DNA of 64,000 bases. Source: Actinoplanes derwentensis (lineage in GTDB: Bacteria; Actinomycetota; Actinomycetes; Mycobacteriales; Micromonosporaceae). The stretch covers positions 930,001 to 994,000 of the forward strand of contig NZ_LT629758.1 of the NCBI RefSeq assembly GCF_900104725.1, given 5' to 3'. Positions 1-10,574 of the stretch are shown here, piece by piece (position 1 is the stretch's first letter; each line of letters begins with the position of its first letter). The position numbers were made by a program, and so were the translations under genes. A model generated the notes under the pieces. The model worked only from the letters and a program-made list of their open reading frames with translations. It ran no database searches and was not told the DNA's origin.

Positions 1-2
1 CC

Positions 3-701
3 GCACACCGGGCCGACCTGCCGTCGCCGTACAACGCCTACCGCGCCACCATCGGTGACGCCGCGTACCGGGCCGATCAGGAAGACCTGCTGGTGCTGTT
101 CCGGCCGCTGTTCTTCACCTCGTTCATGCTCGCCGACCAGGTCGCCGACAACAGTTTCTACGGAGCCGAAGCCATCGTCGTGTCGTCGGCGTCCAGCAAG
201 ACCGCGTATGCGGCGGCCTTCGAACTGCACGGGCGGGGACCCCGGCTGATCGGGCTCACCTCACCCGGAAACGTGGCGTTCACCGAGGCTCTCGGCTGCT
301 ACGACCAGGTCCTGGCGTACGACCAGGTATCTGATCTGGCGGCGGTCCCGACCGTCTATCTGGACCTCTCCGGAGCGCCCGAAACCCGTACCGGCCTGCG
401 GTTTCATCTCGGCTCACAGCTCATCCGGGACATCGCCGTCGGCCTCACCAACCGCATCCCGAACGCCGACGCCGCCGGCGAGGTCTTCTTCGCCCCGGTC
501 CAGATGCGCAAACGGCGCCAGGACTGGGGGCGCGACGGCCTGGACGAGCGTTTCGCCGAGGCCTGGCACCGGTTCGCGGCCGTCGCGCAGGGCTGGGTCG
601 ACGTGCGGCTCGGCCAGGGGCCGGACGGGCTGCGCGAGGCCTGGCTGGACGTACTGGCGGGCCGGACCCCGCCGCGAACCGGGAGAATCGTGCAGCTCTA
701 G
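3..701 (+). CDS. DUF2855 family protein, C-terminal part (5' end outside window)
   Basis: The reading frame is open from the first bases of the window, so the start lies upstream. The visible 232 residues match the C-terminal part of DUF2855 proteins, which have a medium-chain-reductase-like Rossmann fold. Family-like segments include YNAYRA, LFRPLFFTSFMLADQ and VVSSASSKTAYAAAF (the nucleotide-binding strand and turn). These proteins are often annotated as oxidoreductase-like, but no reaction is established. The stop at 699-701 is 9 bp before the next gene, so the two may be cotranscribed. The family call is fairly secure and the function unknown. Confidence 0.8.
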   Translation, partial: AHRADLPSPYNAYRATIGDAAYRADQEDLLVLFRPLFFTSFMLADQVADNSFYGAEAIVVSSASSKTAYAAAFELHGRGPRLIGLTSPGNVAFTEALGCYDQVLAYDQVSDLAAVPTVYLDLSGAPETRTGLRFHLGSQLIRDIAVGLTNRIPNADAAGEVFFAPVQMRKRRQDWGRDGLDERFAEAWHRFAAVAQGWVDVRLGQGPDGLREAWLDVLAGRTPPRTGRIVQL

Positions 702-710
702 GGTGTCCCG

Positions 711-1652
711 ATGATCAACAGGGGCACACGGCGGCTGGTCGCGATGGGTGTGGTCGTCGCGGCCTGCGCGGTCGCCCTGCCGGGGAGTGCGCCCGCGATT
801 CCCGCGCCGCCGGGGTTCAGCTACTACACGTTGTGCTTCGACGAGCCGAACGTCTCGTGTTCCGTCAGTGGCGTGACGCCCGAAGCGGTCCCGGTCTCCA
901 CCCGGCGCCCACAGCCCACCCGGTTGTCCACGAACGGGGTGGCCGGCTGTTTCCAGGGCGAGTCCCGGCCGGTCGTCGACACCGTCGTCCCGGTGCTCTC
1001 GGTGGTCTTCACCGACCCCTCCGCCGACGAGATCCGGGTGACCTTCGAGGAAGAGCGCCTCGACGGGACCGGGGAGACCGAAGAGATCAGCACCAGCGGG
1101 CTGCCGGGCGAGAAAGTGGAACTGGAGCCCGGGGAGAACGGGCTGGAACCCGGGGCCTCCTACCGCTGGCGGGTCCGGGGGACCGACTTCACTGCCGTCG
1201 ATCCCGGGTGGTCGCCGTGGTGCGAGTACACCGTCGCCGCCGGGCTGGTGGACCTGCGCGAGGCCACCGATCCGGCTGTCGTCACCGAACTGGGTGTGAC
1301 ACCGGGCCGCCGCTATCCGGTCACGTTGACGGCGAGAGAGTGGAAGCTGGTCGCGGAAGCGGTCGAGGAGTTCGAGGACGACGGGACCGTTGAGGAATTC
1401 GAGACCGCGCCTCGTACCCGGCTGGACCTTCTGCTCGCCGCCGCCGGTAGCGGCCCGACCCGGACCCTGACCGGTGACCAGTGGGCGGCCGTGGCCGCTC
1501 AGACGGCGGCCACGGCCAGTGCGCAGGACATGTACTTCGAGGAGGACCCGGAGGTCGCCGGCCGGGACGGCACCGGTTTCTGGACGGCCCTCGACCGGAT
1601 CTCGGTGCAGCTCGGCGGCCCGGCCCGGCCCTCGCTGGGCTACTACCGCTGA
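711..1652 (+). CDS. Secreted protein of unknown function with a fibronectin-III-like segment
   Basis: This 313-residue protein has a clear Sec signal peptide: basic RGTRR, then a hydrophobic run to about residue 30 (GSAPAIPA). The mature part holds about four Cys residues (near LCF, VSCS, GCFQG, WCEY) that could form disulfides outside the cell. A stretch around residues 100-175 (SYRWRVRGTDF, then WSPWCEYTV) reads like a fibronectin-type-III beta sandwich. The C-terminal third is acidic and helical. The start is weakly supported because only a GGGTG-like ribosome site precedes it. It lies 9 bp after the DUF2855 gene and is convergent with the sugar permease gene, 3 bp away. I do not recognise the family. 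Confidence 0.7.
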   Translation: MINRGTRRLVAMGVVVAACAVALPGSAPAIPAPPGFSYYTLCFDEPNVSCSVSGVTPEAVPVSTRRPQPTRLSTNGVAGCFQGESRPVVDTVVPVLSVVFTDPSADEIRVTFEEERLDGTGETEEISTSGLPGEKVELEPGENGLEPGASYRWRVRGTDFTAVDPGWSPWCEYTVAAGLVDLREATDPAVVTELGVTPGRRYPVTLTAREWKLVAEAVEEFEDDGTVEEFETAPRTRLDLLLAAAGSGPTRTLTGDQWAAVAAQTAATASAQDMYFEEDPEVAGRDGTGFWTALDRISVQLGGPARPSLGYYR

Positions 1653-1655
1653 GGC

Positions 1656-2489
1656 TCAGCCCTTGACCGCCCCGGTCAGGCCGCCGACGATGCGGCGTTC
1701 GAACAGGCTGAAGAACAGCAGTGCCGGAAGCATCGACAGGGACGTGAACGCGAGCACCTTCGCGGTGTCCACCGAGTACTGCGACGCGAACGCCTGCACC
1801 CCCAGCGGCAGGGTGAAGCTGTCCTGGTCGTTGAGGATGAACAGCGGCAACAGGTAACTGTTCCAGCTGTTGACGAACGCGAGGATCCCGGTGGTGATCA
1901 GGCCCGGCACCGACAGCGGGAGCACGATCCGCCAGAAGAAGCCGAGGCGGCTGCACCGGTCCAGGGCGGCGGCCTCCTCGATCTCCTTCGGGATGGCCCG
2001 CAGGAACGGGACCAGGATGATGATCGTGGTGGGCAGCCCGAACGCGATCTGCGGCAGGATCACGCCGGGCAGGGTGTTCACCAGGCCCAGGTTCTTGATC
2101 AGGATGTAGAGCGGCGTGATGGCGACGGTCACCGGGAACATCAGGCCGGCGGCGAACAGCGCGTACATCGCCGCCCGGCCCCGGAACCGGTAACGGGCCA
2201 GGACGTAACTGGCCATCACGCCCAACACCACCACACCGATGGTGGTGGCGCCGGCCGCGATTGTCGAGTTGCCGACCTGACGCCAGAAGACGTCGCTGGT
2301 CAGCACCCCGGTGTAGTTGCCGGGCTGCCACGGGTCGGGCAGTCCGGCCGGGTCGGTGGTGATCTGCGAGTTGGTCCGGAAGCCGCCGATGATGATGTAG
2401 AGGACCGGCCCGAGCATGAGACCGATCAGGGTCAGCGCGGCGACGTAGACGATTCCGTTGCCCCGTGGGGCGTGAGTGGCCGTGGCCAT
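1656..2489 (-). CDS. Carbohydrate ABC transporter permease, MalG type
   Basis: This 277-residue inner-membrane permease of the MalG/CUT1 class has about six membrane helices. The cytoplasmic EAA loop that docks the ATPase is visible as EIEEAAALDRCSRLGFFWRIVLPLSVPG. It is the last gene of a three-gene importer: binding protein, MalF-type and MalG-type permeases, with only 3 bp separating it from the MalF-type gene. No ATPase is encoded nearby. CUT1 importers in actinomycetes commonly share one MsiK-type ATPase encoded elsewhere. From its position beside xylanases the likely cargo is xylo-oligosaccharide (inference). Confidence 0.93.
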   Translation of the reverse strand: MATATHAPRGNGIVYVAALTLIGLMLGPVLYIIIGGFRTNSQITTDPAGLPDPWQPGNYTGVLTSDVFWRQVGNSTIAAGATTIGVVVLGVMASYVLARYRFRGRAAMYALFAAGLMFPVTVAITPLYILIKNLGLVNTLPGVILPQIAFGLPTTIIILVPFLRAIPKEIEEAAALDRCSRLGFFWRIVLPLSVPGLITTGILAFVNSWNSYLLPLFILNDQDSFTLPLGVQAFASQYSVDTAKVLAFTSLSMLPALLFFSLFERRIVGGLTGAVKG

Positions 2490-2492
2490 GTC

Positions 2493-3407
2493 CTACCGTC
2501 CTCCGGTGAGCGCGCCCTCGGTGTCGCGGCGCAGAACGAAACGCTGGTAGACGAGCGCGATGACCATCGAGATGCCGAACAGCACCACGGCGACGGCGTT
2601 GCCGTACCCGTAGTTGCCGGCGTTACGGCCCTCGGTGACCATGTACGTCGCCATGGTCGAGGTGCCGGCGGTCGACGCCACGTACTGGCCCCAGATGATG
2701 TAGACCAGATCGAACAACTGCAGTGCGCCGATGATCGACAGGAACGCCCAGATCCGGATCGTCGGCCCCAGCAGCGGCAGGGTGATCCGCCGCTGGATCT
2801 GCCAGTACGACGCGCCGTCGACCGCGGCCGCCTCGGACAGTTCCTCCGGGATGTTCTGCATGCCGGCCAGGAACAGGATCACCGCGAACCCGACGTACTT
2901 CCAGGTCAGGATCAGCATCAGGGTCCAGATGGCGAGGGCCGGGTTCGCCAGCCAGTCCTGCGTCAGCGATTCCAGCCCGATCGACCGCAGGACACCGTTG
3001 ACGGCGCCGCCGGTCTGCAGCAGCAGGCTCCAGGCCGTACCGACGATGACTTCGGAGATCACGTACGGGACGAAGATCAGCACCCGGATGATCGACTGGC
3101 CGCGCATCCGCTGGTTCAGCAGCAGGGCCAGGACCAGCGCGATCGGACCCTGCAGAGCCAGCGACAGCACGACGATCTGGGCGTTGTGCCACAGCGCCTC
3201 GTGGAACAGAGTGTCCTGGATGATGGTGACGTAGTTGTCGAAGCCCACGAAGTCGGTGGCCGGCCCGAAACCCTTCCACCGGTAGAAGCCGTAGTAGGCG
3301 GCCATCAGGACCGGGAAGATCACGAAGCCGAGGAACATCAGGATGGCGGGGCCGGACAGCGCCGCGATCTCCAGACGCTGGGCCCAGCCGATTCCGCGCC
3401 GGCGCAC
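2493..3407 (-). CDS. Carbohydrate ABC transporter permease, MalF type
   Basis: This 304-residue permease of the MalF/UgpA class has an EAA loop (ELSEAAAVDGASYWQIQRRITLPLLGP) near residue 195 and six predicted helices, the first at about residues 15-35 (ALSGPAILMFLGFVIFPVLM). It pairs with the MalG-type protein to form the channel. It follows the binding-protein gene by 2 bp and precedes the second permease by 3 bp, so the three are one operon and probably translationally coupled. Confidence 0.93.
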   Translation of the reverse strand: MRRRGIGWAQRLEIAALSGPAILMFLGFVIFPVLMAAYYGFYRWKGFGPATDFVGFDNYVTIIQDTLFHEALWHNAQIVVLSLALQGPIALVLALLLNQRMRGQSIIRVLIFVPYVISEVIVGTAWSLLLQTGGAVNGVLRSIGLESLTQDWLANPALAIWTLMLILTWKYVGFAVILFLAGMQNIPEELSEAAAVDGASYWQIQRRITLPLLGPTIRIWAFLSIIGALQLFDLVYIIWGQYVASTAGTSTMATYMVTEGRNAGNYGYGNAVAVVLFGISMVIALVYQRFVLRRDTEGALTGGR

Positions 3408-3409
3408 CC

Positions 3410-4699
3410 TCAGCCCTTCTTGGCCGCGTCGGTCACGGCCTGGATGATTCCGGCGACGTCGCCCTTACCGGCGAGCAGGTTCACCACCCCGACGTTCAGG
3501 GCGTTGCCCACGTTCTGGCCGTAGACGGTGTCGAGCCACTGCGACACATAAGGCGCCTTGTTGTACGCGTCGAGCACTGCCTTGAGGTAGTCCTCGGTGA
3601 CCGCGCCCTGTGCTTCCTTGCTGACCGGCAGGGCGTTGAAGGCTTTGTAGTAGCCCTCCTGCACGTCCTTGGTCAGGATGTAGTTCAGGAAGTCGCCGCA
3701 CTGTTTCGGGGCCTGCGCCGAGCAGGAGAAACCGTCCGTGCCGCCCATGATCGCGGCCGGGTCACCCTGGCCGCCGGGAACCGCCGGGAACGGGAAGTAA
3801 CCCAGGTCGGGAAGCGGCTTGGTGTCCTTGGTCAGCGAGGCGATCACTCCCGGATCCCAGGCGCCCATCAGCTCCATGCTCGCCTTGTAGTTGGCCACCA
3901 GGCCCGCCGAACTGCCCGCGCCCTGCTGGGCCGAGGTGGTCAGGAAGCCGTCGTTGAACGGTTTCGTGCCGGCGAACGCCTTCAGGTCCTCGCCGGCCTT
4001 GGTCCAGCAGGGATCGCCGAAGTTCTTGTCCTTGGCGGCGGCGTCCAGAGTGGCCTTGGTGCAGGCGCGCAGGACGAAGAAGTAGTACCAGTGGGCGGCC
4101 GGCCAGGCGTCCTTGCCGCCGAGGGCGATCGGGGTGCCCTTCGCCTTCAATTTGGTGACCGCGGAGTTGAACTCGTCCAGGGTGGCCGGTGGGGTGGTGA
4201 CGCCGGCCTTCGTGAAGAGGTCTTTGCTGTACCAGAGACCGCCGGGCAGGATCGAGACGGGCACGGCGTACGCCTTGCCGTCGACCTGTCCGGTCTGCAG
4301 GGCGGCGTCGCCGACCGCCTGCTTGGTCGCCGCGGAGATGTCGCCGGTGATGTCCTTGAGCTGGCCGGCCTCCACCATCGCGGCCATCTTCCCGCCACCA
4401 CGCTGCAGGAAGATGTCCGGTGCGGAGCCGGAGTTCAGCGCGGTCTGCAGCTTGCCGTCCAGGTCCTCGTTCTGCACCTGCTGGATCTTGATCTTCACCG
4501 TCGGGTTGGCGGTCTGGAAGTCGGCGACGGTCTTGTCCCAGAACGCCTTGCCGGGACCGGTCGTGGCGTTGTGCCAGAAATCCATCGTGACGTTGCCGTC
4601 CGTGCCGGAGTCACCGTCGTCGCCGCCGGTGCAGGCCGTCACGCCCAGAGCGCTCAAGGCCAGCACAGCGGCCACTGCAAGGGTCCTGCTATTTCTCAT
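3410..4699 (-). CDS. Extracellular sugar-binding lipoprotein (CUT1 family), probably xylo-oligosaccharide
   Basis: This 429-residue solute-binding protein begins MRNSRTLAVAA and has a lipobox ending GVTAC, so the mature protein is lipid-anchored outside the membrane. The fold markers are those of bacterial extracellular solute-binding protein family 1: MDFWHNATTGPGK near the N-terminus, PDIFLQRGGG, and LMGAWDPGVIASL. An upstream in-frame ATG at 4783 would put 28 unlikely residues before the signal peptide. The chosen ATG has an AAGGGTGG ribosome site and lies downstream of a good promoter and operator-like site. It is the first gene of the importer operon. Cargo is inferred from the adjacent xylanases. 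Confidence 0.92.
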   Translation of the reverse strand: MRNSRTLAVAAVLALSALGVTACTGGDDGDSGTDGNVTMDFWHNATTGPGKAFWDKTVADFQTANPTVKIKIQQVQNEDLDGKLQTALNSGSAPDIFLQRGGGKMAAMVEAGQLKDITGDISAATKQAVGDAALQTGQVDGKAYAVPVSILPGGLWYSKDLFTKAGVTTPPATLDEFNSAVTKLKAKGTPIALGGKDAWPAAHWYYFFVLRACTKATLDAAAKDKNFGDPCWTKAGEDLKAFAGTKPFNDGFLTTSAQQGAGSSAGLVANYKASMELMGAWDPGVIASLTKDTKPLPDLGYFPFPAVPGGQGDPAAIMGGTDGFSCSAQAPKQCGDFLNYILTKDVQEGYYKAFNALPVSKEAQGAVTEDYLKAVLDAYNKAPYVSQWLDTVYGQNVGNALNVGVVNLLAGKGDVAGIIQAVTDAAKKG

Positions 4700-4718
4700 G
4701 AGGCCCACCCTTCGGTAG

Positions 4719-4732
4719 CGGAAGTTTCGGAA
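4719..4732. promoter_or_regulatory. Operator-like site 1 of the xylan locus (CGGAAGTTTCGGAA)
   Basis: Read on the minus strand this is TTCCGAAACTTCCG, between the importer promoter and the ATG at 4699. The same CGAAACTT core occurs at 4863-4876 and 9246-9261, and with one extra base at 4838-4855. It resembles the CGAAANTTTCG-type palindromes known for LacI-family regulators of xylan genes in actinomycetes. No LacI gene is in the window, so the cognate repressor is unknown. Confidence 0.55.
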
Positions 4733-4753
4733 AACCTCCGGAAGATTGCGCTC

Positions 4754-4783
4754 AAGGTAGGAAGGGGTAGACCTCGCTGTCAA
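4754..4783 (-). promoter_or_regulatory. Promoter of the sugar importer operon
   Basis: On the minus strand TTGACA (4778-4783) is followed after 18 bp by TACCTT (4754-4759), a good sigma-70-type match. Transcription would start near 4747, so the operator-like sequence at 4719-4732 would lie just inside the transcribed region, where a repressor can block elongation or initiation. Confidence 0.6.
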
Positions 4784-4837
4784 GACGCTGTTTCAGGTTC
4801 TGATGTAACGCCTGCGTAACAGTAGGGGATCCCCGAA

Positions 4838-4855
4838 CTTCGATAACTTACGAAG
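4838..4855. promoter_or_regulatory. Operator-like site 2 of the xylan locus (interrupted palindrome)
   Basis: CTTCG and CGAAG arms enclose ATAACTTA. It shares ACTTACG-AAG with the site at 9246-9261. It lies upstream of the importer promoter, in the 236-bp gap between the GH10 stop and the binding-protein start. Confidence 0.45.
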
Positions 4856-4862
4856 GAATTCG

Positions 4863-4876
4863 CTGAAAGTTTCGAA
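4863..4876. promoter_or_regulatory. Operator-like site 3 of the xylan locus (CTGAAAGTTTCGAA)
   Basis: GAAAGTTTC is a perfect 9-bp palindrome about its central G. The minus-strand reading TTCGAAACTTTCAG aligns with the other CGAAACTT sites. It sits 7 bp from site 2, so the two could bind cooperating dimers. Confidence 0.45.
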
Positions 4877-4885
4877 CGCGGAGAT

Positions 4886-4918
4886 CCCCGGTGCCGGGTT
4901 CGTGAACCGGCACCGGGG
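4886..4918 (-). terminator. Strong hairpin after the GH10 xylanase gene
   Basis: A 16-nt left arm (CCCCGGTGCCGGGTTC) pairs with a 15-nt right arm across a 2-nt loop, with one bulged base. It begins 17 bp past the GH10 stop on the minus strand. No T-run follows, as is common for actinomycete terminators. It would separate the enzyme transcript from the importer operon. Confidence 0.65.
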
Positions 4919-4935
4919 TCCGGTGAGGCAGTCGA

Positions 4936-6324
<1,389 letters not shown>

Positions 6325-6337
6325 TCAGAAGTGGGAA

Positions 6338-7963
6338 TCAGGGTCGATCCGTGCGGTAGACGGCTCGGTCGAAGTCGGCCCAGCAGTCCTCGGCGCCGAG
6401 GTCCTGCACCCACAGCCCGACAAACGCACCGGTGAAACCCCAGGCCTCCGGCTCACCAGGGGCCTTCGTCGCGGCGTATTCGTCGGACAGGGTGGTGGCG
6501 TCGAAGGTCCGGTCCAGGGTGTGCCAAGGCCCGGGACCGGGCTTGTACGCGAAGGTCAGCGCCGGGCCGTCCAGGCGTACCCGCATCTCCACCGGCCGTG
6601 CCGGGTCTTCGAGAGGCGTGCGCAGGCCTGGTGCCGCGGTGACGTGCCCGCTGTCGCAGCACAGCACGTCGAGCACCGCTGTGCCGTCGTCGTCGGCGGT
6701 CACGTGCAGGTAGTACCAGTTGCGGGAGTTGTAGTAGGCGGTGACACCCGCCAGCTGCCGGTAGCTCTGCGGCGTGAACTCACAGGTCGCCTCGAACACG
6801 CAGCGCGGAGCCGTCACCCGGCGGGCCACCAGACTCGGCCGGTGCCGGGCCATCGGCGACTGCCCGCCCCGGATCCGCAGGTGCGAGGGGCGGGCGGACA
6901 GGTCGATCCAGTCCGGGGTGGCCGGGCGGCGCAGGGTCGACCAGTCGGGCCCGAGCGCCGGGCCGTCGAAGTCGTCGTCCCCAGCCGGTCCGGGCGGCGT
7001 CACCGTGCCCGAGGGCGCCGGGACCTGCTCGGCCGGCACCCCACCGTGGACGGTGGGCCATCCACCGGGCGGCCACTCCACCTTCTGCAGTGCGGTCTCC
7101 CGGCCGAGGACACAACGACCGGACGGGGCGTACGGCCGGGCAGCCAGATGAGCCAGGTACCACTCGCCGTCCGGGGTCTGCACGAGGCTGCCGTGACCGG
7201 CCTTCTGCAACCCCAGCTCCGGGCGCCCGGCCGAGGTGAGCAGCGGACCGGCCGGATCCACCTGGTAGCCGCCGAGCAGGTGCCGGGACCTCGCGACGGT
7301 GACCTGATGCGCCCAGCTGGTGCCGCCCTCCGCGGTGATCAGGTAGTACCAGCCGTCCTTGCGGTAGATGTGCGGCGCCTCGGTGAGCCCGGCCGCGGTG
7401 CCCTCGAAGATCAGGTGCCCGCCCGGCCCGACGAGACGGCGTTCGCGGGGGTCGTACTGCTGGATCTCGATGCCCGCGAAGCGGTCGCGGCCGGGTCGCC
7501 AGTCGGCCCGCATCGAGAGCATCCAGGTGGTGCCGTCCTCGTCGTGGAACAGCGACGCGTCGAAGCCACGACCGTGCAGGACCACCGGGTCCGACCACGG
7601 GCCGGCCATGCTCGGTGCGGTGATCAGGTAGTTGCGCGGGTCCCAGTAGCCGGCCGCGAACGTCGCCACGTCGGTGTACAGCAGATGGAACAGCCCGTCG
7701 GCATAGGTGAGGTCGGGTGCCCAGACACCGCACGAGTCGGCGGTTCCGGTCAGGTCCAGGAGCCGCCGCTCGGTCAGGACTCCGCCGAGCGGCCGCCAGT
7801 CGACCAGGTCGGTGGAGTGGTGCACCCGCACGCCCGGGTACCACTCGAACGTCGACGTGGCGATGTAGTAGTCGGCACCGACCCGCAGGATCGACGGGTC
7901 CGGGTGGAAACCCGGCAGCACCGGGTTACGGATCGTACCGACAGCGGTCCTGGTGATCGTCAT
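6338..7963 (-). CDS. GH43 family beta-xylosidase/arabinofuranosidase
   Basis: This 541-residue protein has no signal peptide, so it probably works in the cytoplasm on imported xylo-oligosaccharides. The five-bladed propeller triad is visible: Asp in LPGFHPDPSIL near residue 20, Asp in FDASLFHDEDG near 130-135, and Glu in LTEAPHIYRKDG near 195. The C-terminal 200 residues form the beta-sandwich domain usual in GH43 beta-xylosidases. The ATG at 7963 has a GGAAGG ribosome site; an upstream ATG at 8011 falls inside the terminator-like hairpin. Xylosidase versus arabinofuranosidase cannot be settled from sequence alone. Confidence 0.92.
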   Translation of the reverse strand: MTITRTAVGTIRNPVLPGFHPDPSILRVGADYYIATSTFEWYPGVRVHHSTDLVDWRPLGGVLTERRLLDLTGTADSCGVWAPDLTYADGLFHLLYTDVATFAAGYWDPRNYLITAPSMAGPWSDPVVLHGRGFDASLFHDEDGTTWMLSMRADWRPGRDRFAGIEIQQYDPRERRLVGPGGHLIFEGTAAGLTEAPHIYRKDGWYYLITAEGGTSWAHQVTVARSRHLLGGYQVDPAGPLLTSAGRPELGLQKAGHGSLVQTPDGEWYLAHLAARPYAPSGRCVLGRETALQKVEWPPGGWPTVHGGVPAEQVPAPSGTVTPPGPAGDDDFDGPALGPDWSTLRRPATPDWIDLSARPSHLRIRGGQSPMARHRPSLVARRVTAPRCVFEATCEFTPQSYRQLAGVTAYYNSRNWYYLHVTADDDGTAVLDVLCCDSGHVTAAPGLRTPLEDPARPVEMRVRLDGPALTFAYKPGPGPWHTLDRTFDATTLSDEYAATKAPGEPEAWGFTGAFVGLWVQDLGAEDCWADFDRAVYRTDRP

Positions 7964-7982
7964 GGAGAACCTTCCGCTGGTG

Positions 7983-8011
7983 GTGGCGCGGCGGCCCATC
8001 CGCCGCGCCAC
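7983..8011 (-). terminator. 12-bp perfect hairpin between the GH11 and GH43 genes
   Basis: GTGGCGCGGCGG (7983-7994) and its exact complement (8000-8011) flank a 5-nt loop. It lies between the GH11 stop (8032) and the GH43 start (7963). It may reduce readthrough or stabilise the upstream GH11 message, giving more secreted xylanase than intracellular GH43. No T-run follows. Confidence 0.6.
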
Positions 8012-8031
8012 GGGGAGCGATGTCGCCGGGG

Positions 8032-9108
<1,077 letters not shown>

Positions 9109-9142
9109 TCATTGCGAAAGCGTGGCTTGCACTTCTCCCCGT

Positions 9143-9171
9143 TGTCAACAACTTCCGGAAATACTTCGGAA
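9143..9171 (-). promoter_or_regulatory. Control region of the GH11 gene: -35 element and upstream repeat
   Basis: On the minus strand TTGACA (9143-9148) fits a -35 element; the -10 about 18 bp downstream (CACGCT) is poor. Directly upstream of the -35 lies CTTCCGGAAATAC followed by TTCGGAAATAC (9152-9174 on the plus strand), a near-direct repeat that resembles half of the operator motif seen near the importer. Confidence 0.4.
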
Positions 9172-9230
9172 ATACCGGGCTTACTTAGCGCACTTAAGAT
9201 GCTCATTGAGCGGGCTTTCGGTGATGTCTT

Positions 9231-9261
9231 CTTCCGGAAGTGCCACCGAAACTTACGGAAG
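9231..9261. promoter_or_regulatory. Operator-like sites 4 and 5 upstream of the GH11 gene
   Basis: CTTCCGGAAG (9231-9240) is a perfect 10-bp palindrome. It is followed by CCGAAACTTACGGAAG (9246-9261), which overlaps the last codons of the neighbouring SDR gene. The second sequence shares CGAAACTT with the importer sites, linking enzyme and importer control. Confidence 0.5.
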
Positions 9262-10047
9262 CTCCTCGGAGAGATCCATCAGCCGGTCGGCGTCCCGCGG
9301 ATCCAATGTGGGCAGGTTCAACGGCAGCCGCTTGCCCCGATCGATCGCGGTCAACGGCTCGGCCGGCGGCTGGTCCAGAAAGGCGTGCATCGGCGCCACC
9401 GCCCGGGCGATCGGCTGAGCCGCCACCGCCGCGACCACGGTCAGCAGCCCGCGCAGCGCCGGTGGGAGCGGGCCGCGGTCCCCGCTCCTGGTGAACCCCG
9501 GGTGGTAGAGCACGTAGCGGGCGCGGCTGCCGGACCGCCGGGCGAACCCGGCACCGAGCAGGTCGTTGGCCCGCCCGGCCTGCAATTGTGCGGTTACGGC
9601 CGAGTAGTTCGCCGTCAACGCCGGGTCCTCCCAGTGCACCCGGCCCGTGCGGGTGCCGACTCCGGCCACGTTGACGATGACCGGCGACCCGGCCCGGTCC
9701 AACGCCGGGCGCAGCCCGAAACTGAGCAGGTAGCGGCTCAGGTAATAGAGCGCGAACGTGCGTTCCAGGCCGTCCTCGGTCAGAATCCGGCAGGGTTCCA
9801 CCCGATTCGCGAACAACGCCAAGGCGTCGATCACCGGATATTCGGTCAGGATCTCGCTGATGACCCGATCATTCTCGGCCACGCTCGACAGATCGACCCG
9901 ATGAAAACTGATCCTCTCGTTCGCCAGGGCCGCGCCCCGTTCGCGATTCCGCCCCAGAATCAGCACCCGGTCGCCGCGTTCCGCCCGCGCCAGCGCGAAG
10001 GCCCGGCCCATTCCGTTCGTACCACCGCTTACCACCACGACACCCAT
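9253..10047 (-). CDS. SDR-like NAD(P)-dependent oxidoreductase, atypical active site
   Basis: This 264-residue protein has a Rossmann N-terminus: VVVVSGGTNGMGRAFAL, the glycine-rich nucleotide loop of short-chain dehydrogenases. The segment that should carry the YxxxK catalytic pair reads NYSAVTAQLQAGRAND and has no obvious lysine, so the activity may be altered. The start at 10047 has AGGA 8 nt upstream; ATG 10056 is possible. It is transcribed divergently from an HxlR regulator gene across 48 bp, the usual arrangement for a reductase controlled by that regulator. The substrate is unknown. Confidence 0.8.
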   Translation of the reverse strand: MGVVVVSGGTNGMGRAFALARAERGDRVLILGRNRERGAALANERISFHRVDLSSVAENDRVISEILTEYPVIDALALFANRVEPCRILTEDGLERTFALYYLSRYLLSFGLRPALDRAGSPVIVNVAGVGTRTGRVHWEDPALTANYSAVTAQLQAGRANDLLGAGFARRSGSRARYVLYHPGFTRSGDRGPLPPALRGLLTVVAAVAAQPIARAVAPMHAFLDQPPAEPLTAIDRGKRLPLNLPTLDPRDADRLMDLSEELP

Positions 10048-10095
10048 GACTGTCATCCTGGATTTCGGCCGTCGACAGCGGAAGAAGGCACTCTC

Positions 10096-10488
10096 ATGTC
10101 CACAACGCACACCGATGTGCCCGCCTCGCTGCCGCATCCGGTGCCCGCCGCGGAATACCAGGCGTGCCCGGTCACCGACGTGATGCGGCTGCTGGGCGAC
10201 AAGTGGACGCTGTTACTGATCACCCTGTTGGGGCGGCGCCCGTACCGGTTCAACGAACTGCACCGGGCCGTCGACGGCATCAGCCAGCGCATGCTCACCC
10301 GTACCCTGCGAAGCCTGGAGGTCGATGGCCTCGTCGAGCGGGAGGTCTTCCCGACGGTTCCGCCGTCCGTGGAGTACCGGCTGTCCCCGCTCGGGGTGAG
10401 CCTGCTGGAACCGGTCTCCGCGCTGGCTGCCTGGGCGGTCGGTCACCACGCCGAGATCACCCGCGCCCGAGGGTCTACGGAAAACTAA
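10096..10488 (+). CDS. HxlR family transcriptional regulator
   Basis: This 130-residue winged-helix protein has the HxlR signature: Cys24 in YQACPVTDVMRLLGDKWTLLLI, RFNELHRAVDGISQRMLTRTLRSLEVDGLVER as recognition helix and wing, and VEYRLSPLGVSLLEP. The cysteine at the start of helix 1 is often a redox or aldehyde sensor in this family. GGAAGAAGG precedes the ATG. It is divergent from the SDR gene and probably controls it and itself. Confidence 0.92.
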   Translation: MSTTHTDVPASLPHPVPAAEYQACPVTDVMRLLGDKWTLLLITLLGRRPYRFNELHRAVDGISQRMLTRTLRSLEVDGLVEREVFPTVPPSVEYRLSPLGVSLLEPVSALAAWAVGHHAEITRARGSTEN

Positions 10489-10574
10489 ACACCCCTAAAG
10501 ACTGATTTAACTGCTATATCCCACCAGTTCGGTGGCCCCGATGGGACGGTCTAGTCCTCGATTGGGGGCTGATC